From Poriferisodalis sp965208485 (GTDB lineage Bacteria; Actinomycetota; Acidimicrobiia; Acidimicrobiales; Poriferisodalaceae), in the NCBI RefSeq assembly GCF_965208485.1, contig NZ_OZ242344.1, forward strand, positions 2,666,001 through 2,730,000: a stretch of 64,000 nt of DNA, in the 5' to 3' direction. Shown here piece by piece: positions 26,771-35,367 of the stretch. The notes beneath the pieces are model-generated. The model was not told where the DNA came from. It worked only from the letters and a program-made list of their open reading frames with translations, and did no database searches. The translations under genes were made by a program, and so were the position numbers. Within the stretch, counting starts at the first letter, position 1; every line of letters starts with the position of its first letter.

Positions 26771-27591
26771 GCCGACGGTAAGGGCTTCAGCAGGCCGGTA
26801 TCGATCAGGCCTTGGAAGTGGGCCGTGACACTGGCGGCTAGCGCGCTGTCGCGGGTCAGAAGGCCGAGCTCGATGTTGCGGTCCAGTGCGGCAGCAGTGA
26901 GGTTGGCCGACGTGATGAAGACGGCCTCATCATCTACCACGACGGCTTTGGCGTGGAGCACGCCCGTGGGGCCGTCGGGGTCGAGCGAGCGCGGATCGAA
27001 GTAGACGGCCGGTCGGGAGGTGCCGGGCCAGTCCGTACCCCAGAAGCGTTCTGCGAAGCGACGCACGAGATGGTCACCGGCCGTGGTGTCACCTCTGGCT
27101 CGTTGGATGTTCAACATCAGAACGGTCCGCAGGTCATCGACCTCGTCCATTCGCCGGGCTAGCTCCGCGAACGCCTGAGGGCCGTCGAAGTACACGTAGG
27201 TGCTCATCCACACTGACTGCTCTGCGGTTCGCACGAGTTCCTCGTATACGCGGCGTGTGTCGCGGGCGTGGAGTCCCGGTACTTCGGGGCCTGACCACAC
27301 GAGGTCCAGCGCCGGAGATCGGCGACCAGCCTCATCCAGGGATCGCACCCAGACCGCAAGGGCCCGGCCCGTGATTCCGAGGCGCGCCAGTTCAGCCAAG
27401 TCGGCGGCCAAGTTGCCGCTCCCGTCAGTCATCCCCAGCACCGATCGCAGGGCAAGCGGTGACGGGGCGTCGGGCAGGGTCCCCGAATCGCACGCGTCAG
27501 CGAGGCGTTTGCGCAGGTGTGCAGGGAGCGACGCGACTCGGCTACCCGGGGCGTTCCCCCCGTCCTGGGGGTCGGCTGACCGGGCGCTCAC
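26767..27591 (-). CDS. drmC: DISARM protein DrmC (phospholipase D-like)
   Basis: Protein of 274 aa. One clear HKD motif lies near 215-235 (HAKAVVVDD...TSANLT) with an upstream strand typical of PLD-fold proteins (SVWMSTYVYFDG near 115). DrmC is the PLD-domain member of the DISARM anti-phage system. It starts at GTG overlapping the drmB stop (GTGA), so it is the last gene of the tightly coupled drm operon. Its stop TAG is inside the CTAG that borders an insertion sequence, yet the last codons look natural. In the published Bacillus system drmC was reported as dispensable for protection. Confidence 0.9.
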   Translation of the reverse strand: MSARSADPQDGGNAPGSRVASLPAHLRKRLADACDSGTLPDAPSPLALRSVLGMTDGSGNLAADLAELARLGITGRALAVWVRSLDEAGRRSPALDLVWSGPEVPGLHARDTRRVYEELVRTAEQSVWMSTYVYFDGPQAFAELARRMDEVDDLRTVLMLNIQRARGDTTAGDHLVRRFAERFWGTDWPGTSRPAVYFDPRSLDPDGPTGVLHAKAVVVDDEAVFITSANLTAAALDRNIELGLLTRDSALAASVTAHFQGLIDTGLLKPLPSA

Positions 27592-29375
27592 GGCGAGGGA
27601 AAGAAGGCGGCTTCGGACACGCCGAGCACCGGCACTACCAAGGCCCGGTCGAGGTAGTCATTGCGCATCTCGCAGGAGGTTTCCGCGATGAGTGCGCAGC
27701 CGTGGCACGCGGCGCCGTGCAGAAAGCGCTGCTCCATGCCATCGCCTGTGGCGTGCTGAGCACAGATCGGGTCGTTGGAGCACAGCAGCGCCATCTCAAG
27801 CGCGTTGCCGAGATGTCCTTCGAGGTGACGCGCCTGTTGCACCAGTCCGCCAAGGGTGCCTTCGGCGTCGGGGGTGCCGGTGTACAGCAGCAGGCCGTAG
27901 TTGTCGTCTTCGACGTATACCCGCTCACGGATGGAGCTGGCTGGGTAGCCGCAACGCATCGACATCGACTGGATCAGCAAGTGCGCCAGCGTGTGCAGCA
28001 TGATGTACGGCCCACCTGGGAACGGGCGCTGTCGACGCCGGTCACGCTGCCAAGCCTCGTGCTGATCGACGAGTCGGTCGAGGCGTTGAATCACCGCCGG
28101 GCGTGTCAGCCACTCTCCGACCGCGTCTTGGCGAAGATGCACGAACACACCCTCCCCTCGATTCTCCACCGCTGGGAACCAGCGCGGCTCGATTGCGATC
28201 TCGGCTCGCTCTACATCGGTGTCGTACTCGCCGTGGATGTCGCGCATGGCGGCCTCAAAGCGAGTGAAGCCAATGAGCGCCTGGACTTCCCGCAGACGAT
28301 GTAGCTGCACGACAGCCTCGACATCACCGCTCAGGCCGGACTCTGGTTCTCGCCACGCGGCATCAGGGAGACGGCGGGCGTGGAAGTCGGGGTCGACAGG
28401 GATGTCGTCGCCGTAGCCCTCCGGTGCTGCGAGCAGCGCTTCGAGTTCCGCCACCTTCACGGGACGGTCACCGACACTGCCGCTCTTGAGTTGCCCAATC
28501 GCCGCGATGACCTCATCGTCGGCAAACTCACTCAGTCCATCGGTGACCTTGGGCTTCTTCTTGATGAACTGCAGGTCGTCGGCGTTGTCCACGATTTGCA
28601 GGTCGTCCCACAGCTCGCGCACCGCCTGTTCGACAGCAGAACCCCGGTCGGGCAGCGACAGTGCGCTCAGCACCTGCGCGAAATATGCGTTGGAGGCGGT
28701 GCGGATCAGCAGTCGGCTCGGCTGATCGCACTCCTCGTCGGTGTCGAGGCCCAGCCACGGCCGCTTTCCGCGGCAGGTTCCGAGCGGTCGGTGCTCGAAT
28801 TCGGTGGCCTCATAGAGGCGACGCGACTTGCCGCACTCGCACCGCACCACGAGTTCTGACAGATCGCCGGTGGTGCCGCGTTCGTCGAGCCACAACTGGC
28901 GGCCGCAGCGCTCGCCGCCCCGGTGCACGAACCCGGACCAGTTGAGGTCGTCTACATGGCCCCGCGGACAGGCGCGTACGAACCGCGTCGGTACCACCAA
29001 CTTGCCGTCGAAGCGGCCTCTGTCGTCGAGCGCACGGCGGTGCGCAAGCCGTCGGGAGCGCCGACGTTCGGGGTCACCGTCATCGTCCTGCACCACAAAC
29101 CACTCCGGAAAGCTCCACGCCCCGATGCCCCGGGCCGACGACCAGGGATCGCGAGGTTCCGGCGGCGGCGCGAACATCCGTGGCAGGTGCACGCCGGTGA
29201 CGGTGCCGACCAAGCCGGCGAGCCGCTCGTCGATGACTTCTTCAAGCTCGCCAGTACTGGGCCAAGAGTCGAGGCCGGCGACTATTGCGGCTTGATCCGG
29301 CAGGTCGAGGAGCGCGCCCGGCCCGTAGGTCGTGATCACTTGGCTCTGGCGGAGTTGCCCGTGGCCTCGACTCAT
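27588..29375 (-). CDS. drmB: DISARM protein DrmB (DUF1998)
   Basis: Protein of 595 aa. The N-terminus RQSQVITTYGPGALLDLPD is the hallmark of DrmB. Pairs of cysteines (CPRGHVDD, CGR, CECGK) suggest zinc sites. The C-terminal third is DUF1998: HTLAHLLIQSMSMRCGYP near 459, GLLLYTGTPDAEGTLGGL, and a Cys-rich end (CSNDPICAQH, GAACHGCAL). In DISARM, DrmA and DrmB form a complex that senses and blocks incoming DNA. The start overlaps the end of drmA (ATGA) and its end overlaps drmC. Confidence 0.94.
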   Translation of the reverse strand: MSRGHGQLRQSQVITTYGPGALLDLPDQAAIVAGLDSWPSTGELEEVIDERLAGLVGTVTGVHLPRMFAPPPEPRDPWSSARGIGAWSFPEWFVVQDDDGDPERRRSRRLAHRRALDDRGRFDGKLVVPTRFVRACPRGHVDDLNWSGFVHRGGERCGRQLWLDERGTTGDLSELVVRCECGKSRRLYEATEFEHRPLGTCRGKRPWLGLDTDEECDQPSRLLIRTASNAYFAQVLSALSLPDRGSAVEQAVRELWDDLQIVDNADDLQFIKKKPKVTDGLSEFADDEVIAAIGQLKSGSVGDRPVKVAELEALLAAPEGYGDDIPVDPDFHARRLPDAAWREPESGLSGDVEAVVQLHRLREVQALIGFTRFEAAMRDIHGEYDTDVERAEIAIEPRWFPAVENRGEGVFVHLRQDAVGEWLTRPAVIQRLDRLVDQHEAWQRDRRRQRPFPGGPYIMLHTLAHLLIQSMSMRCGYPASSIRERVYVEDDNYGLLLYTGTPDAEGTLGGLVQQARHLEGHLGNALEMALLCSNDPICAQHATGDGMEQRFLHGAACHGCALIAETSCEMRNDYLDRALVVPVLGVSEAAFFPSP

Positions 29376-32300
29376 TGCCGGACTCCGCTGCCTCCCTCAC
29401 CGCGCCGAGACGCCGAAAGGGGCTTGACATATACATCTACTTCAGGCTCGACGTCGCGCAGCGAGCGGTTGGCCCGGAACTTGCGCTGGTGCTGCGAGTC
29501 GAAGTCCTCTTCGAGCATTTCACGCAGCAGCGGCCGGGGGGTGCGGAGCTCATATCGCTGGTACTGCACCTCGGCGTTAGCGTCGCGGTAGTCATCAATC
29601 ACCGTGATCCACGAATCGAGCAGGTCGACGACACGGGACCGCACGCTGCGCCGCCGCTCGGCCCGCTCGGCTTCGTCTGCGAACGGTTGACTGTCCACGC
29701 GGTCGCCGAAGCACCTCATCAGGGCGCGCTCGACACTGGGGCGAACCGTGGCCAACGACTCGACGCCCCTAGCAGGTGTCAGCGCGGTGTCGGTGTGGCG
29801 GGCGAGTCCCACCAGCGCCCCGGCGAGGCCACGGTCAAGAGCGCGTGCCGAGAACGGCGTCACACTCGATACCTCGACCGACCGGTAGAAGGTCTCGTGG
29901 TAGTGGCGGAACCGTTCGTAGTGGGACCGGTCCCGTGGCTTGTGGACGTTGAGCAGGGTCACCACGAGCCCTGGCTTGTCGTCGACGCGGCCCACCCGGC
30001 TGGTGGCCTGGATGTACTCGGCGTGGGTCTTGGGCTGGCCAAGCACCACCATCAGGCCGAGACGGCCGATGTCCAGACCGACCGAAATCATGTTGGTGGC
30101 GATAGCGCTGTCCACCCGGCCTGACTCGTGGGCGCCGCGGCTCAGACGCGCCCGGGCCTGTGCCACCCTGTCGGTAGACACCCGGGAGGTGAGCTCCACC
30201 ACCTCCGACATGGTCCTACGATCTCGGAACAGGCCCCGGACTTCGCCAATGCGTTTACGGCTGCCGTAGGTCTTGACCGTGCTCTGAACCTCTTCCTCCA
30301 GGATGCGGCGAGCACCACCAAGTTCGCGCAAGCTATTGAAGTAGCCGAGCACGGTCATGTACGGATCGGCCGGGTTGTGCAAGTTGCGGTGACCCCCGGC
30401 GTCCCGGTAAGCCCGCTCGGCGGCGCCCATCAAGGCCAGCCAAACCCGTCGCATCAGCACTTTTGGGTTGCGTCCCGGCGCTGCGATGCCCAAGTACATG
30501 CGCCCCGGCGTCCGGTCCACCGACACGACCTGTGCGAAGAACGAGTCGCGGCGATCGGGTCCCGGAGATGGGAACACCTCGGTGAGGGATCGGGCGAATA
30601 GCGCCTGGATCTGATCCTGGGCCTGTCGGATCGTGGCGGTGGACGCCACGATCTTGGGGCGCACCGGTTGGGCGTCGCCCTCCGTGCCATCGGCTGGTTC
30701 CCCTGGGACCTGAGCGCACAACGCCTCGATGGCGGTCTCGTACAGGCCGGCCATTGTGCCGAGCGGTCCCGAAATCAGGTGCAACTCGTCTTGGATCACC
30801 AAGTCCGGCCCGGCCAGAGGCCTCTCCAGCGGGCGGCCCCGCTTCGGCTCCGAAGCGCCGTAGAACCCGGTGTCGTCAACGCGGGCAGCACCGCCGAGCA
30901 GAGCACCGGTCTGGCCAGTAAACGGCAACGACGCGAACTTGTCCACAGTGGCGATCAGGAACGCTGGCAGCCGCCGGTAGATCGGTTCGTCCACCGCCAG
31001 GATCGGCAAAGATCGGTCGCCGCTGAAATCACACTCGAAGTTGACGCACACGATTCGCAACTCGCTCGGCTGATCGTCGTCGGGCAGCAGCGTGAACGAG
31101 GCCGGCTCGAACCGGGTGCCGCACCACGGGCAGCTCTCCAGCGGAATTGGCGTGGGCTTGCCGGGGTCGCTCTTGAATTGGCGGGTCTTGGAGCGAGCGG
31201 TGTCGGGGCGCCTGTCACCTTTGTGTCCCATCACGTTGGGGGTGGCGGCCTTGCCGACCCACAGTCCGATCTCGATAGGCCAAGCGCCGTAGCGGGCTGG
31301 GTCAGCCTCGCGTTCGAGTTCGAGCGCGCATACGAGGCTGGCGGCTCGTCCGAGTTGGTCGAGAGTGAGCAGCCGCAGCGTGTAGCGCATGATCACTGTC
31401 ACGCCCGCAGCCTGGAAGCCGTCCTGCCCAGGGTGTCGCAGTCGGCGCAGCACGATGGCGAAGGCGGCGAGGCCCAGATACGCCTCGGTCTTGCCACCGC
31501 CGGTCGGGAAGAACAGCAGATCTACGATCTGGCGCTCGACGCTTCGCCGGTCGGCCAGCCCACCTACGTTCAACAGGATGAAGGCAAGCTGGAAGGCCCG
31601 CCACCGTGGCCCATCGTCGTCGGAACGCCGTCGCAGCGCCCGCGCCACGGCCCGATTCGCCACTCGGAACGCGTCGAGCGCATCCAGGTCGGCAGCGAGC
31701 AACTGGATGCCCCGCTCGATGCGGTCTGCAACCAGGGAAGCCCGTCGCAGCAGTTCATCGCCGACATCGCGGCGAGCGCCGCTCAGCGCACTGATCTCCT
31801 CACGCTGGCTGGCAATCCATGCGCGGTAGTGGCTAACCAGCGGTTGAAGCGCGGCGGATGCAGCCGGCCCGTCGGCGAGAGCGCCGAGCCGCTCCATCGA
31901 CAGGTCGGCGTCTGCCACAGACGCCGTCTCGGTCTTGGCGACCGTGGCAGCGGGAATCCATGCCGTCCGCAGCACCAGGCATTGGCCGTCGATGATCTGC
32001 CAGTCCGCCGAGGTGCCGTGACCGACGGCGTACTCAGGAACATCGGCGTAGTGAAGATCGGCTACTTGATCGTCCCATGCGGAGGCGAGCGCTCCTCGCG
32101 GATCGGGCCGGGCCACAAACGGCACCTCGCCCGAGACTTCGAGTTCGGCTTGGAACGCGTACGTCTGATCGGACTCGCTCTCGCCGATGTCCCCAGTGGG
32201 TGCGGACACTGCAGCAGGACGATTGTTCACTAGGAACACCGAAACTGACCGTGTGCCCTCGTGCAGCCCCGCTATTCGCGCCGTGTCGACCTGCCTGACG

Positions 32301-32833
32301 GCAACGTGCAGCCTGAGGCCCCCGGACTCTGGGACCAAGAGTTCGGCAGTCTCTTCGGCAAGGAACAACTGCACCGTCCGCTCCTGCGGCTCGCGCTGCC
32401 ACACCGATACCGTGTCGCCGTCGGGTCCCTCGTACTCACCTTTGCGGTAGTCACCCCACCGCACCGTCACCTGAAGTTCTTCGGCAGAGTCCGCCACAAG
32501 GAAGCTCAGCCCGATCGATGACGGGAAGAAGCCCCTCTTGGCAGCCGTTCGCTCCTCGGAGGACTCCTCGGCCAACCCCGCTGCAGCCGGCGTCTCGTCC
32601 AGCGGATCGTCCTCGTCGGCGTCGCATCGTTGCTCAGGCGGCGCATCAGACGGAACCAAGAACCCGGTCAGATACCAATTCGACGGCCTCACCCACCCCG
32701 GCAGTCGTTCCTCCGCGAGTTCAGCACCTGCGTCCGGCCCCACCAAATCGAGCCGCAACGCCTCCACCAAGTACCCGCGAACCTGCTGCGAGTTGGCATC
32801 AGCCAGAGTGGGGAGCTGGGTGTCAGCGCTCAT
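29372..32833 (-). CDS. drmA: DISARM helicase DrmA
   Basis: Protein of 1153 aa from ATG 32833 (a GTG one codon upstream is also possible). Superfamily 2 helicase: Walker A FFPTGGGKTEAYLG near 442, a zinc-ribbon-like pair CPWCG and CVNFEC near 567-600, DEAH-like box QDELHLISG near 679, motif III-like VASTATIR, and C-terminal helicase motifs ATNMISVGLDIGRLGL and QATSRVGR near 915-945. The DELH box and the GQPKTHAEYIQATSRVGR block are characteristic of DrmA. With DrmB it is the core of DISARM. Sixty bp separate it from gene Y upstream. Confidence 0.94.
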   Translation of the reverse strand: MSADTQLPTLADANSQQVRGYLVEALRLDLVGPDAGAELAEERLPGWVRPSNWYLTGFLVPSDAPPEQRCDADEDDPLDETPAAAGLAEESSEERTAAKRGFFPSSIGLSFLVADSAEELQVTVRWGDYRKGEYEGPDGDTVSVWQREPQERTVQLFLAEETAELLVPESGGLRLHVAVRQVDTARIAGLHEGTRSVSVFLVNNRPAAVSAPTGDIGESESDQTYAFQAELEVSGEVPFVARPDPRGALASAWDDQVADLHYADVPEYAVGHGTSADWQIIDGQCLVLRTAWIPAATVAKTETASVADADLSMERLGALADGPAASAALQPLVSHYRAWIASQREEISALSGARRDVGDELLRRASLVADRIERGIQLLAADLDALDAFRVANRAVARALRRRSDDDGPRWRAFQLAFILLNVGGLADRRSVERQIVDLLFFPTGGGKTEAYLGLAAFAIVLRRLRHPGQDGFQAAGVTVIMRYTLRLLTLDQLGRAASLVCALELEREADPARYGAWPIEIGLWVGKAATPNVMGHKGDRRPDTARSKTRQFKSDPGKPTPIPLESCPWCGTRFEPASFTLLPDDDQPSELRIVCVNFECDFSGDRSLPILAVDEPIYRRLPAFLIATVDKFASLPFTGQTGALLGGAARVDDTGFYGASEPKRGRPLERPLAGPDLVIQDELHLISGPLGTMAGLYETAIEALCAQVPGEPADGTEGDAQPVRPKIVASTATIRQAQDQIQALFARSLTEVFPSPGPDRRDSFFAQVVSVDRTPGRMYLGIAAPGRNPKVLMRRVWLALMGAAERAYRDAGGHRNLHNPADPYMTVLGYFNSLRELGGARRILEEEVQSTVKTYGSRKRIGEVRGLFRDRRTMSEVVELTSRVSTDRVAQARARLSRGAHESGRVDSAIATNMISVGLDIGRLGLMVVLGQPKTHAEYIQATSRVGRVDDKPGLVVTLLNVHKPRDRSHYERFRHYHETFYRSVEVSSVTPFSARALDRGLAGALVGLARHTDTALTPARGVESLATVRPSVERALMRCFGDRVDSQPFADEAERAERRRSVRSRVVDLLDSWITVIDDYRDANAEVQYQRYELRTPRPLLREMLEEDFDSQHQRKFRANRSLRDVEPEVDVYVKPLSASRRGEGGSGVRQ

Positions 32834-32896
32834 CACGCGGGGTCATCACGTCTCACTTGGGCCTCAGGCAGACTCCGACGCGCGTGGCATTGGGGG

Positions 32897-33961
32897 TCAG
32901 AAGCCATTGAAGAGCTGCAGTTCTTCGTTGATTGTCGCCGCAATGTTCGTCTTGTCGTCGACCGGCTTAGCCGATTCCAAGAGTCGGATGACCTCTTCTT
33001 GTTCGTCGTGGCTGGAGAGCGATAGCGAGAACGTGTCTCTGCTCCTCTTCTGGAAGGACTCGACGCTCTGCAGAGTCTTGGTCAGCACGCCCGCCGCAGC
33101 AGCAGCAAATTGTTGTCGATCAGCATCCAACCACCGACCGAATACTCCAAAGGTCGAACGTCTCAGGAGCGTGGCCCCACTGATGTCGAGCGAAGTAGGA
33201 ACATTGGCTTGACCGACGATGGACATTGCTTCAACGATGACGCGGGCCGTCAGCTCCCTGTAGCCATCAGCTTGAAGTTCTCCATCTTGGGTTCCTTCGA
33301 TCCCTGGCGTCCACGGAATCACATAGAGCGGGCGGATGTCGTCTTCGCCGGTGCGCGGCAGCACGGTTGCTGATGGATCGAGCGCTCGTTGGGCAGGTTC
33401 TGGCAGCTCAGAAAGACCTGAGGCCGAGAGCTTCGCACCCTCCACGTCGATCGAGATGCCGACGGTGCCCGTTGGCGCCGCGGACAGACCCCGAGCGGCA
33501 ACCGACTCGCTCAAGTCCTGAAGGGTCTCGGCCAACGAGGCGGCATCGCTCGCGACGGTTCCGTAGACGACATGGCCTGGCCGGGGCAGTGTCTCCGCGT
33601 ACGACGCCGACAGGTCATGAGAGGCCAAGATCAGTTTCACGGCTTGCCGTATGTTCGAAGAGTCTCGGGAGAACCCGTGGGACTTGAGCTCAACGACGAT
33701 GGTTGCCGGATCGTCCTGATGGAAGATGCATAGGTCTGGACGGCATGGCGAACGGTCGGGGGAGCCGGCGATGTCCTGAAGGACCCCCGCTGTCGGCTCG
33801 CCGGCCGGCACGAGCAGGGATCTGCCGATCGACTCCAACTCGTACCCGGCTCTACGCAGGACTGGGTTCACGACTGCAACGTCGGGCAGATCCTCAAGCG
33901 CCCACAGCAGGACGTTGAGTTGAAACACCGGGTCGGTGGCGAGGACCGCGTCAGCGGTCAT
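32897..33961 (-). CDS. DISARM-embedded gene Y, putative PD-(D/E)xK nuclease-like protein
   Basis: Protein of 354 aa that I do not recognise as a named DISARM component. Near residues 93-112 it has RPDLCIFHQDDPATIVVELK, which fits the PD...(D/E)xK nuclease motif: Asp in a strand, then Glu-Leu-Lys about 14 residues later, with a following helix carrying Gln (IRQAVKLI). The N-terminal helix VNPVLRRAGYELES resembles the first helix of restriction-endonuclease-like folds. The C-terminal part is helical, ending NIAATINEELQLFNGF. It overlaps gene X by ATGA and lies 60 bp before drmA, in the same operon. A nuclease role in defence is inference; the fold assignment rests on one motif. Confidence 0.75.
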   Translation of the reverse strand: MTADAVLATDPVFQLNVLLWALEDLPDVAVVNPVLRRAGYELESIGRSLLVPAGEPTAGVLQDIAGSPDRSPCRPDLCIFHQDDPATIVVELKSHGFSRDSSNIRQAVKLILASHDLSASYAETLPRPGHVVYGTVASDAASLAETLQDLSESVAARGLSAAPTGTVGISIDVEGAKLSASGLSELPEPAQRALDPSATVLPRTGEDDIRPLYVIPWTPGIEGTQDGELQADGYRELTARVIVEAMSIVGQANVPTSLDISGATLLRRSTFGVFGRWLDADRQQFAAAAAGVLTKTLQSVESFQKRSRDTFSLSLSSHDEQEEVIRLLESAKPVDDKTNIAATINEELQLFNGF

Positions 33962-35178
33962 GCGGCGGAGCGGGCGGCATCTGCCACGGCCTTGTCGTAA
34001 GACTCGCTGCCGAGCCAGGCTCTCGCGGTGGGGGCCAGTTCCCGCTGCACATTCGCCACGAGGCGGTGGACGGTGTTCCCGCAGGTGCCGTGAGGCAGCA
34101 CGGCCAGGAGATGCCGATTGGTGGCTTCCAGCAGGAAGGGTTGCCAGAGGTGTCGGTCGATGGCGACGACATGGACCTTCGTGGGCCCACGCCGCGTGAC
34201 GAAACCGCCAATGCGGAAGCGGCTCGTGCGTCGCTCTAGCGCGAGTTCCACGAAGCGGTTGAACAGCGGCTCAGAGAGCGGCTCTCCAAACTCGATGAGC
34301 AACGGGCTGCCGCTGATCTTGAAGCCGCCCTCGCCAGCGTCGGTGGTATCCACCCAGAGGCGATCTTCGGCGTGCTCGGTGATGCTGCGATACAGCGCAA
34401 GGATGCGCCGCACCGTGGCGCGATGGTCGGCGAAGGAATCACTGCGGTTCGTGGCGCGGCCGTCGTAGCTGAGACGATGGCCGCCGCGCCCGGCAGCTGG
34501 CATCTGCAGGTGAACCAACGAGCGCAACGGGTCATAAGACTCGATCAGTCGTTGCAGTTTGTCGTCAAGCACCGAGAGGCGCTCGGTGAGCGTCACGACC
34601 GAGCGTCGGCGCTCCGCGAAGGCGCTCGGCGTCTCGTAGTCGGCATCGTCACCGTCGTCCTCGGCAACCGCCTCGGGATCATCGTTCGGCTCATAGCGCG
34701 CCTCGTGCTCAAAACCAAGCCGTGCGTAGCGCTGTGGCGAAGTGGTGGCCTTTACCTCTCGCCACAGCTCGAACAAGATCGGCGACGAAAGCCAGAGGCG
34801 GTCGAGCCAAGGGTTCGCGTCCACTCTTTGGCGAACCCAACGGTCGCTGTGCTCCACGGCCATCTTCGTGTAGAAGACGGGATGCCGGTCGTCGAGCTCC
34901 TCCAGCAGACCTACCACCCGGCCGCCGTGGTCGGCGTCCTCGACCCGGTACAGCGTGTCATCGAGGCGATGCAGATGCACACGCCCGTCGAGCCTGCTGG
35001 CGAGGTCAGGCATCTGCATGTGACTGCCTGCAGTCTCGAGCATGTAGGTCTTGACCAGCTTGCGGGTCGCGTCGGGGTGCTCAAGGTCCGCAGCAGCAGG
35101 CACCGGATGGCCCTCTAGGTAGTCGACAAACTCCCTGCGGCTCGTCAGCCGCGGCAGGTATCCGATGTCACCGGTCAT
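33958..35178 (-). CDS. DISARM-embedded gene X, unknown protein
   Basis: Protein of 406 aa with no domain I can name. It begins MTGDIGYLPRLTSRREFVDYL, has many charged residues, an acidic stretch near 170 (NDDPEAVAEDDGDDAD), a segment rich in Arg and His near 260, and a beta-rich region near 300-350 (SRFRIGGFVTRR, TKVHVVAIDRHLWQPFLLE). There is no signal peptide or membrane segment. It is the first gene after a 189-bp gap behind drmMI and is translationally coupled to gene Y (ATGA overlap), so X and Y probably act as a pair. The gap 35179-35367 shows nothing recognisable and may hold an internal promoter. Confidence 0.75.
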   Translation of the reverse strand: MTGDIGYLPRLTSRREFVDYLEGHPVPAAADLEHPDATRKLVKTYMLETAGSHMQMPDLASRLDGRVHLHRLDDTLYRVEDADHGGRVVGLLEELDDRHPVFYTKMAVEHSDRWVRQRVDANPWLDRLWLSSPILFELWREVKATTSPQRYARLGFEHEARYEPNDDPEAVAEDDGDDADYETPSAFAERRRSVVTLTERLSVLDDKLQRLIESYDPLRSLVHLQMPAAGRGGHRLSYDGRATNRSDSFADHRATVRRILALYRSITEHAEDRLWVDTTDAGEGGFKISGSPLLIEFGEPLSEPLFNRFVELALERRTSRFRIGGFVTRRGPTKVHVVAIDRHLWQPFLLEATNRHLLAVLPHGTCGNTVHRLVANVQRELAPTARAWLGSESYDKAVADAARSAA

Positions 35179-35367
35179 GGATGCAGCGTAGGCCGTGCCT
35201 CAAACCAGCGGACCTGCCTGGTGGTGCAGCACGGCGCTTTGCGGAGCCTCCATGAGGGTCTACCCGCGATGCTCAGCAACCTCGCGAAGCGCACATCACA
35301 CGCATCCGACGTGAGGCGCGCGATTTGCCAGAAACGCCGATCCGATCAGGCTTGGCACTCATCGGCA

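Noticed and set aside
35179..35367. Small gene between drmMI and gene X
   Set aside because: Short plus-strand frames exist, but they lack a ribosome site and resemblance to anything, and run against the operon.
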